In this document: positions 57,085-64,000 of the stretch, piece after piece
Layout of the letters: every line of letters starts with the position of its first letter
Numbering within the stretch: position 1 is the first letter of the stretch
NCBI RefSeq assembly: GCF_000002985.6
Contig: NC_003283.11
Location: 3,286,001-3,350,000 of the forward strand
Reading direction: 5' to 3'
Source of the DNA: Caenorhabditis elegans
Taxonomy: Eukaryota; Nematoda; Chromadorea; Rhabditida; Rhabditidae
Length of the DNA stretch: 64,000 bases
The notes under the pieces: generated by a model
The model's input: the letters and a program-made list of their open reading frames with translations, nothing else
What the model was told of the DNA's origin: nothing
Database searches by the model: none
Made by a program: the position numbers and the translations under genes

Positions 57085-57159
57085 AAGGTAGCACAGTGGA
57101 AATCTTCTGTCGTTCGCTTTTCCCGTGTACTTTCTGACCCTATGCTTTTCTTTCAGAAA

Positions 57160-57865
57160 ATGACAAGTTTTCTCCTACTTGCCATCATTGGCACTGTTCT
57201 TGTAGGAGTGGCTCATGGAGCACCTGTTGCGTCAAAAGACACCAATTGTACTGAAGGATCGCTTGATGCAATTTTATGTCTCCTGGTATGCGTAAAATAA
57301 TTTTATGGTATTTGAATACTTTTTCAATGACCAACTTTTATATTCAGAATCTGCAAAAATTCGCCGAACGATCTCACGAGCTTGATATGAATGACAAAGA
57401 CGAGTTGAAGGGCTTCAAGGATACTTGCGATTCTCTGCGAAGCTGTCTGGCCAATCTCAAATGCTCACCAGTGCCAAAGGATCAGAAAGAAGCAGCGCTC
57501 AGGAGTATAGAAAAGTATTGCGATGCTGTTGTGTACGTATACAGTGATTTTGCACAGTGCAGGGAAAAATTGAACGCAAAAAAATCAAAGTGTTTTGATG
57601 ACTGGGACCCAATTCCAAATGTTCATAAAGAAAACGACCCGAAAAAAGTTGAGCAATTGAAAAAGGACACTTGCAAAAATTATTTCGGAAAGGATGACTG
57701 CTTGAAGAAAGAGGTTATTGAAATATGCAGTCAACAGGAATGGGATAAGCTCCGCGAGGTAAACTATATGAACTGTTACCATTGAAAAAGCTTGTTTATT
57801 TTCAGCACTTCATCGGTTTTTCTGGAGCACTTGTGAGCGAATGCGACTTCAGCAGACTTAGATAA
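57160..57865 (+). CDS. DUF19 (T20D4.11-like) secreted protein
   Basis: Three exons: 57160-57285, 57348-57758 and 57806-57865; 198 aa. Signal peptide MTSFLLLAIIGTVLVGVAHG. Cysteines: TNCTEGSLDAILCLL, DTCDSLRSCLANLKC, KYCDAVVYVYSDFAQC, KSKCFDDWDPIPN, DTCKNYFGKDDCLKKEV and EICSQQEWDKL, ending SECDFSRLR. Intact and the best template for the minus-strand pseudogene at 33503-34105. The ATG follows CTTTCAGAAA. Confidence 0.82.
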
Positions 57866-58087
57866 ATATTTACTTATTTAATGAACTGAAATATACTTTT
57901 TTTTAATAGTTTGTTATGTACAGAATGCTTCACCGGAACAAAAACTAGCGGAAACTGATGGCCATAAAGATCACCGATTTTGCTAATATACATACAATAC
58001 AATAAAACGTTCAGGAAACAGTGGTTCAAAAACTCTTTCTCCTCACCACTAGACACATTTTTATCTAACACTTTGAAATTTTAACAA

Positions 58088-58300
58088 CACATGTCGCTAG
58101 TTCCGAACATTTTTGACCTCGACAGTGAAATGTGAGCAGTTGGCGCCGGTCACAAACATTTTTGAACCCGACAGAAATATCTTCTCTTTTTTTCTATCTT
58201 ATGGATCAAACTTCGTCTAGTCTCAACGAAACTACTAAAACAGCGGCGCCAATTGCTAACGTCTTACAATCGAGGTCAAAATGCACGGAACAAGTGGCAT
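58088..58300 (+). repeat. Dispersed repeat, left member of inverted pair around the F-box gene
   Basis: Contains ACATGTCGCTAGTTCCGAAC, GCAGTTGGCGCC, GAACCCGACAG, GGCGCCAATTGCTAACG and AATCGAGGTCAAAATGCACG. It matches the reverse complement of 61552-61769 along its length. Confidence 0.65.
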
Positions 58301-58459
58301 GTGATCTTCTGCTGGAGTGTAGGTTAAAAAGCGGCTAGTCGCGAAAGTGAACGTGCTGAGCAGAAATCCAGACTCATACTGACCAGAAACTTTTGCGATG
58401 GACTTCTTGATCTAACCAAAGCTTGTGCTGAAGGAGAGGCGATGCTTGAGAGACACCAG

Positions 58460-59260
58460 GGATGGGTTTTTTCCGGCAAATTGACGAATCGGCAAATCGG
58501 CAAAGTGCAGGAATTGAAATATCCGGCAAATTGACACACTGCCGGAATTGGAATTCTTGGCAAATTGGCAAATTGCCGGAATTGGAATTCTTGGCAAATT
58601 GGTAAATTGCCGGAATTGGAATTCTTGGCAAATTGGCAAATTGCCGGAATTGAAATTACCAGCAAATCGGCAAACAGCCGGAATTGAAGTTTCCGGCAAA
58701 TCGGTAAATTGCTGGAATTGAAATTTCCGGCAAATCGGTAAATTGCTGGAATAGAAGTTTCCGGTAAATCGGCACATTGCCGGAATTGCAATTTCCGGCA
58801 AATCGGCAAATAGCCGGAATTTAATTTTTCGGCAAATTGGCACATTGCCGGAATTGAAATTTCCGGCAAATCGGCAAATTGCCGGAATTTAATTTTTCGG
58901 CAAATTGGCACATTGCCGGAATTGAAATTTCCGGCAAATCGGCAAATAGCCGAAATTGAAAATTCATGCAAATCGGCAAATTTGCGGAATTCGCCGTTTT
59001 TTCGGCAAATTGTTGTTAGGCACTTTATTTTTGGAAATTTCGGAATTTTAATTTTTATCGGTAAAATTTTAAATAGAAAGTTTTAAGTGTTTCCGTGTTA
59101 TAAAAAATCCCCCTTAAAAGTTCCGGCAAATTGATGTTCGGCAAATCTGCAATTTGCCGAATATCAAAATTTTGGTAAGTCGGCATATCGGCAAATTGCC
59201 GGAAATAAAAATTTCCGGCAAATCGGCAATCCGACAATATTTTTACCAAACGGCAACTGC
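58460..59260. repeat. Tandem repeat of a 34 bp CCGGCAAAT...GCCGGAATT unit
   Basis: More than 15 copies of a unit such as GGCAAATTGGCAAATTGCCG plus GAATTGGAATTC. Adjacent units measure 34 bp (for example 58581-58614). Since 34 is 1 modulo 3, each unit is read in a different frame, which explains the overlapping open frames of up to 215 codons on the minus strand without any being a gene. Each unit is itself partly palindromic (GGCAAATTGCC), so the array can fold. Related short versions lie at 19620-19960. Confidence 0.85.
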
Positions 59261-59438
59261 CGCCCATCCCTGTGACTCTTTTCCGGAAAAGTTTGAAGAA
59301 AAGCTATTAGATGATTTGAAATAATTTATTACACAGAATAAATAGTTGAATTATAGGTTTTTCATCGGGAATGAATTGGGAAAACGGTTTAAACAACAGT
59401 TATGTGCTCTTATTCTTACACTTCAACTGAATATGAAA

Positions 59439-60470
59439 CTAACATCTTCTTACAGAAAACCGATAAGATTGGCCAACGCGAAAACAATCAATAGCGAATT
59501 TATTGCCATCATCTGAATATTCAATCGAATACTCATTGCCACCAGCATAGTCCGGCTTGAAAACTTTTGCAATGTCGACTGGATTTGACTGTGGCACATT
59601 GAAATATATGCGGCATGTTCGGAATGAACTTCTTTTCATAAGATCCTGCAAAATATGAAATAACAAACAAACAAACAATATGCACTTACATCTCTAACTT
59701 TAATTGCATTTTCTACTGAAAAGACATCAGTTCTGCAACCAAATTCTTCAAAGTGAAAAAGATGTTCTAGTTGGTCACTGTTGTCCAGTAGAGAATTGCA
59801 AAGTTCGAAATTCTTTGCAGTTTTCCATTGGTTTAAATGAGTAATCTGGGCGAGTTGATTAGTTTGGCTTGGATTGCTCAAATTAATTGTTTCCAGTGTT
59901 TTTTCATTGAGACATTGTAGAATAATAAGAACATCATTGAATGAGAAGTTGGAAAGGGAGATTTGCTTCACATGAACACTTTTCTCAGATTTCAAAGAGT
60001 TGATGAAAGATGTGATAATGTCAGTTCTATCCTCTGCATAGTTATAAATGTGCAATTTGGATACGTTATTCCATACTGTCTTCAGATCCTTGACCGCTAT
60101 TCCGAGAAAGTTCTCATTTTCAAATCGCTTTTCTTGATCCTTGTAAGTCACAGTCGTACCATTATCAACATCCGAATATTTGATTTCATTTTCGTCAAAA
60201 TCCAGAATACTTTGATCATCGCTAAAGTCAAAAGTAATTGTATCAAAGGAGACACCATGCATATCGATGGCCGTCCTCAAACCTTGACATACTTTACGAG
60301 ACGCCAATCTGTAATATAAATTCACGTCTTTCCAGATTAAAAAAAACAACTCACAAATCCAATGGATCCAACTTTTCCAAAACTAGATTGGCAGTATCCA
60401 GAGGAAGATTGAGCAAAGATTCTTGCTCCTTTGTTAGATCAGGAGGAGCATCCACGTTGGAGTCAGACAT
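59439..60470 (-). CDS. F-box protein with C-terminal FTH/DUF38-type domain
   Basis: Three exons: 60355-60470, 59690-60308 and 59439-59645; 313 aa. An F-box at about residues 17-57 reads LLNLPLDTANLVLEKLDPLD then LLASRKVCQGLRTAID, the nematode form that binds SKP1 in SCF ubiquitin ligases. The rest has the regular pattern of the FTH (DUF38) domain: VSKLHIYNYAEDRTDIITSF, HVKQISLSNFSFNDVLIILQ, LETINLS, ITHLNQWKTAKNFEL, LEHLFHFEEF and SVENAIKVRDLMKRSSFRTC. This matches the expanded Caenorhabditis F-box A class, whose FTH domain is thought to select substrates. Intact frame and canonical splice sites. Confidence 0.82.
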
Positions 60471-61551
60471 TTTCCGCAATTTATCTGAAAATGTGGCAGT
60501 TAATATTTGGAAAATGTAAGAGGAAATGCACAATAAAGTGGACACAAGTGATTTGAAATTGTTGAAATTATTTTGTACAATCTCTAAATAAATTAAGAAC
60601 AAATTGATAACAAATTAGAGCGATAAGAATAAATTATGAAATGATTAGAAAATGATTTCATTTTATTAAAACGTGGCTCAGGTATTTCGAACAGTTGAAA
60701 AGAGCAAAACGTCTCAATGAACTTTTTGGATAATAGCAAAAGGAGGACAAACCAGACAGCTGTGCATTTTGTCGTCAAATCATGCGCTTGCAGACGGTTT
60801 TTTGGTGGCAAAAAGAGGAACGTCTCACCAATTTTTTTCTAACTTCTAAGCCTAAAAATTAGAAACCTAAAATACAAATAAACTTCACATTTTGATTAAA
60901 TTATCAAATTTAAAATAAATGAAAGGAAGGATTGGAAAACGTATTGGAAACTATTTTTGGGTAAGGTATACTACACAAATACCATTTTTCTATCTTTCGT
61001 GTCGTGGTCTTGCGAGACCATGGCTATCTATCAGAAGGGGCGCAACAAATTTTCGGCATTTCCGTACACATGGGCTACTGCTGAACATCAAAGTACAATA
61101 AATTGAAATGTGGGGCAACCCGTCCAAACAATGCAAAAAAATGGAATCAGGATCTGAAACAAACTACACATAGACAACTTAACGGGAGACTGTGACTTGC
61201 TTTATTACTTTCAAAGTGGGAGCGACTTGGGAATTTCAGGACAAAATTTTATTTTCTGGTTCTAACTCATTTTAGAGAAATTCAGGACTGTTTTGAGTTT
61301 CTTAAGTGTGGAAAGGAAATTAAAGATTTTGCAATTAAAAAACCATTTTACACGATGCCTATTTCATTTGAAGGGTCCTAACTTGCTAACTTTTGAATCG
61401 TAGATACTGTATTAAAAATTTTGTAGTCATGAATACTACAATCCATTTGAGGCAGATTCCTAAACCGATTCTTGATCCAACGTCCCTGATCATCCAGAAA
61501 ATATTTCGTTTTTTTTCACGACTAGACGCTATTTTATCTGACCCTTTAACA
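60471..61551. other. Intergenic, no gene seen
   Basis: Upstream flank of the F-box gene. Bases 60990-61050 contain CGTGTCGTGGTCTTGCGAGA, typical of dispersed worm repeats. The open stretches at 60593-60811 and 60919-61101 lack splice or homology support. Confidence 0.35.
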
Positions 61552-61769
61552 GATGCCACTTGTTCCGTGCATTTTGACCTCGATTGTAAGGCGTTAGCAA
61601 TTGGCGCCACTATTTTAGTTGTTTGGTTCGGACAAAATGAAGTTTGATCAATGGGATAGAGAAAAAGAGAAAAAAAGTTCCTGTCGGGTTCAAAATTGTT
61701 TTCGACAGGCGCCAACTGCTAACATTTCGCATTCGTGGTCAAAATGTTCGGAACTAGCGACATGTGCTG
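61552..61769 (-). repeat. Dispersed repeat, right member of inverted pair around the F-box gene
   Basis: Inverted partner of 58088-58300; includes GATGCCACTTGTTCCGTGC, GCGTTAGCAATTGGCGCC, CTGTCGGGTTCAAAA, GGCGCCAACTGCTAAC and GAACTAGCGACATGTGCTG. The frames at 61386-61849 are repeat-derived. Confidence 0.65.
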
Positions 61770-62520
61770 TTGCAGTGTCACATAAAAAAGTGTCTATGAA
61801 AATTGTTCTCAAAGATTGGGTTGTAGTATTTATGATTAGAGAAAATTAAAAACTAAATCTGCAAATGTTAAATATGGGATCACGATTAAGGTTTAAATGC
61901 CTGACATTTATCAAAAATTAAAAGTACATCATTGGACTGGAAGTGCCTCTTAATTTAAGTTTCTAAATATGAAAAAAAAATCAAAGATTTGAGAAGATTG
62001 AATAGTGCTTTAGTTTTGATTATTTTAACTCACGTTTAAGGTAAGTATTTGAATGTACTTCAGGACTTCAAAGTGCAACCTATGTCGAAGAAAAAAATAT
62101 AATTTAAAAAACCCATCTCAAAAAATTTAGAAAACAAAGGACTAGAAAAAATTGATTTGAAACTGTTTCAGGATTTATTTTTATAAAAACTGTTTGTTCG
62201 CATTAAAAACTTTCAGATTTCTCTAAAAATACCTATTTGAAAACTTCTCCAGTTCTCATGTTTGTAAAATATCATTGAAACAACATCATACTTAAAAAAA
62301 CATTTCTCGGCTAATTTCCAACAACAGCGTTTTATAAAAAAAAGACTCAGCAAAAGTTTTAAACTCCCAAAAGTTCTTCCGTGTTCTTCGTAATTTAGTT
62401 TTGAGTTTTATTTCCTGGTTTAAGTTTCACAAAGAAACGTAGATGTGTTTCTCAGCAACTGTCAAAAATCCGAACCTTATCCCTTGAATCACGCGATTGC
62501 AAACTCCTCCTCTGACATTT
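61770..62520. other. Intergenic, no gene seen
   Basis: AT-rich upstream region of the last DUF19 copy; many A runs, no coding pattern. Confidence 0.35.
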
Positions 62521-62540
62521 CAACAGTTGCTTTCGTGTTC
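62521..62540 (+). promoter_or_regulatory. DUF19 proximal promoter element, diverged
   Basis: CAACAGTTGCTTTCGTGTTC about 90-109 bp upstream of the ATG at 62630; keeps CAGTTG and GTGTTCAA but not the whole block. Confidence 0.35.
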
Positions 62541-62629
62541 AAAATAGTTTTCCTCGCAGAGCCGTCTTCTTTTTGTGAAATTTCGTATTTTGTTTAGACT
62601 TTCATTAAATGCAATTAATTTTTCAGAAA

Positions 62630-63401
62630 ATGAAACATTTTCTCCTACTTGTCATGGTGTTCGTGGGCTCTGCTCATTGCGCTAGTCAAATCGAAAAACT
62701 GAAAAGCGAAAACTGCACGGAGGCTGATAAATTTCTGGAAATGTCTTGTCAATTGGTTGGTTAAAAATTATATAAAACACACTAACTTTCAAAAGTTGTG
62801 AGCAAACTTTATACTGAGTGTTTTTATAACTTTTTTTCCAGCGCATGAAAGATTTCCTTGCGAAGATTGACGAACTCGACGTCAAGAATAATAAAAGGTC
62901 GCCGAGTTTGATAAATCTTGCACTCAACTTACTGCTTGCTTGAGAACCCTCCAATGCGGCCCAGAAAATCCTGAACGAAAACGAAAGCTGAAATTGATCA
63001 GAAACTATTGTGATGGTATTGTTTATGTTACTCAAAATTTTACGGAGTGCGATAAGAAGCTAGAGAGCAAAAATTCCACGTGCTACTCTGCTTGGGACCC
63101 ATTCCCGGAAAATTTTGAAGAAGAACTAGATGAGAAGAAGAAGAAAGAAATGCTTCAAGAGAACTGCAAAGATTACTTCGGAAAGGACAACTGTATGAAG
63201 AAGGAGATCACGGAGACATGTGGGGAAGACGAATGGGTGAAATTCCGCGCTGTAAGTCTTTTTGTGAGAATTTGATGAAAATTGGTTTCAAACCCCATGA
63301 TTATTTATTAGAAGTAATATTGTATTTTATTTCAGCAATTCATCGGAGTCGGCAATGTTCTCAGCGACTGCGATCTCAAAAAAGCGCTAAAGGATGTTTG
63401 A
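62630..63401 (+). pseudogene. DUF19 gene with one-base frameshift in exon 2
   Basis: Exons 62630-62755, 62842-63251 and 63336-63401. Signal peptide MKHFLLLVMVFVGSAHC. Exon 2 starts RMKDFLAKIDELDVKNNK; at about 62893-62899 the frame shifts, and continues in the next frame as VAEFDKSCTQLTACLRTLQC, with NYCDGIVYVTQNFTECDKKL, STCYSAWDPF, DYFGKDNCMKKEITETC and a last exon LSDCDLKKALKDV. Exon 2 is 410 nt against 411 in the two closest copies, so one base (probably an A of AAAAGG) is missing. Everything else is intact, so this is either a very young pseudogene or a sequencing or assembly error in an A run. Confidence 0.72.
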
Positions 63402-63822
63402 TACGCTTGATTTAAATCCCGTCGTTATGTTTTTATTATATCAATAAAGTTGAACATTTAGTTGGGTGCAGTTATAGTATTATTGAAAGGGAGCAAACTA
63501 TGTTTTAGTTTTGTAAATTGGGTGAAAAATACAACAATCGGTACTTACAACGTTCACCAAACAAGACAAAATTGGAGTTGCACCAATTGGGAAGTTTATA
63601 TAAATCATATGATAAAAATGATTCCACAGTGCCCAATTATCATTTTAAGAAAATTCCAAAGATTTTTTATTTATTTTATATGACTTTTGAACACTGAAAA
63701 ATTCAAGTTTGTGTCGTATACTAATCGCAATTACCAAGAGCGTTTGCCGATTTATTAATTTTTTTGAACTTCTTGGATCTTTTTAGACATTGAAAACATA
63801 GTATATTTTTTTGTTTCAGGTC

Positions 63823-63900
63823 ATGGGTGCATTGTATTTGTTCCCTTGGTTGGCTCCAGCTTGGTTGGCTCCATACGCATGTGCGAGCAGCTTCAAGTGA
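63823..63900 (+). CDS. Possible small exon or peptide (25 codons)
   Basis: After a TTTTTTTGTTTCAG at 63806-63819 the sequence reads MGALYLFPWLAPAWLAPYAC then ASSFK and a stop. The unbroken acceptor and the repetitive W-L-A-P motif suggest a real exon, perhaps the last exon of a small gene whose first exon is not identified upstream. Low confidence. Confidence 0.25.
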   Translation: MGALYLFPWLAPAWLAPYACASSFK

Positions 63901-63904
63901 AGTA

Positions 63905-64000
63905 TTAGTAGAAGTTTGATCAATGAAATAAATTTGAAAAAAATATAAAAAATATATCTGTCGGGTTCGAAAATGTTTTTGTCGTGCGCCAACTGCTATC
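63905..64000 (-). repeat. Dispersed repeat cut by the window edge
   Basis: GAAGTTTGATCAATG...CTGTCGGGTTC...GCGCCAACTGCTA matches 61635-61718 in the same orientation: a third copy of the repeat flanking the F-box gene, truncated at the end of the window. Confidence 0.6.

Noticed and set aside
58324-58971. 215-codon minus-strand open frame (and overlapping 143- and 85-codon frames)
   Set aside because: Translation of a 34 bp tandem repeat in rotating frames; no splice signals or domain.
59963-60319. 118-codon plus-strand open frame
   Set aside because: Antisense of the F-box gene exon; the minus strand carries the F-box/FTH pattern.

Overview
Nuclear DNA of a Caenorhabditis nematode. C. elegans or a very close relative is most likely, although the sequence alone cannot settle the species. 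The evidence is AT-rich sequence, many short introns with TTTCAG acceptors, several start codons 2-15 bases after a TTTCAG-like site (SL trans-splicing style), nematode-only gene families (DUF19/T20D4.11-like, srbc and srx chemoreceptors, F-box/FTH) and worm-type hairpin repeats. The landscape is that of a fast-evolving autosomal arm: families in tandem and inverted copies, decayed copies, and repeats inside introns. No RNA genes or CRISPR arrays were recognised.

Layout. 0.4-3.3 kb: tandem pair of an unrecognised family (minus); a decayed third copy sits near 9.8 kb. 3.8-6.6 kb: two-repeat membrane protein of a PAW-like family (plus). 8.4-9.1 kb: DUF19 gene with a damaged 5' end. 10.1-11.9 kb: srx chemoreceptor (minus). 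12.9-16.0 kb: srbc chemoreceptor (minus) with a 2 kb insertion in one intron. 16.4-21.4 kb: four-repeat PAW-like gene (minus). 22.5-23.7 kb: second srbc gene (plus). 24.3-29.2 kb: two arrestin-domain genes (minus). 30.4-31.8 kb: one-repeat PAW-like gene (plus). 32.2-34.1 kb: DUF19 gene and DUF19 pseudogene (minus). 34.7-38.3 kb: compact M13 (neprilysin-like) peptidase (minus). 39.1-44.7 kb: a 5.6 kb two-gene DNA transposon with 53 bp terminal inverted repeats. 44.9-46.1 kb: DUF19 (minus). 46.9-47.3 kb: non-LTR retrotransposon 3' fragment. 47.7-52.9 kb: second four-repeat PAW-like gene (plus), an inverted copy of the 16-21 kb gene. 53.3-54.0 kb: DUF19 (plus). 54.2-56.0 kb: second M13 peptidase (minus). 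56.8-57.9 kb: a small secreted peptide gene and DUF19 (plus). 58.5-59.3 kb: 34-bp tandem repeat. 59.4-60.5 kb: F-box gene (minus). 62.6-63.4 kb: DUF19 gene with a one-base frameshift.

How the pieces relate. The most unusual system is the PAW-like family: four genes carrying 11 copies of a roughly 175-185 residue repeat. Nearly every copy is encoded by a four-exon cassette with phase-1 boundaries. Each protein has one N-terminal membrane anchor, two or more have Thr/Ser linkers, and all four genes have a TGACCTTGG nuclear-receptor-type half-site 69-114 bp upstream of the start codon. The DUF19 genes share a different proximal element (CGACAGTTG E-box plus a TATA-like TTTATAAAC). PAW-like genes, DUF19 genes and M13 peptidases recur as neighbours, which suggests they were co-duplicated. 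Gene models are hand-built from splice consensus, reading phase and comparison of paralogues inside the window; no database search was possible.
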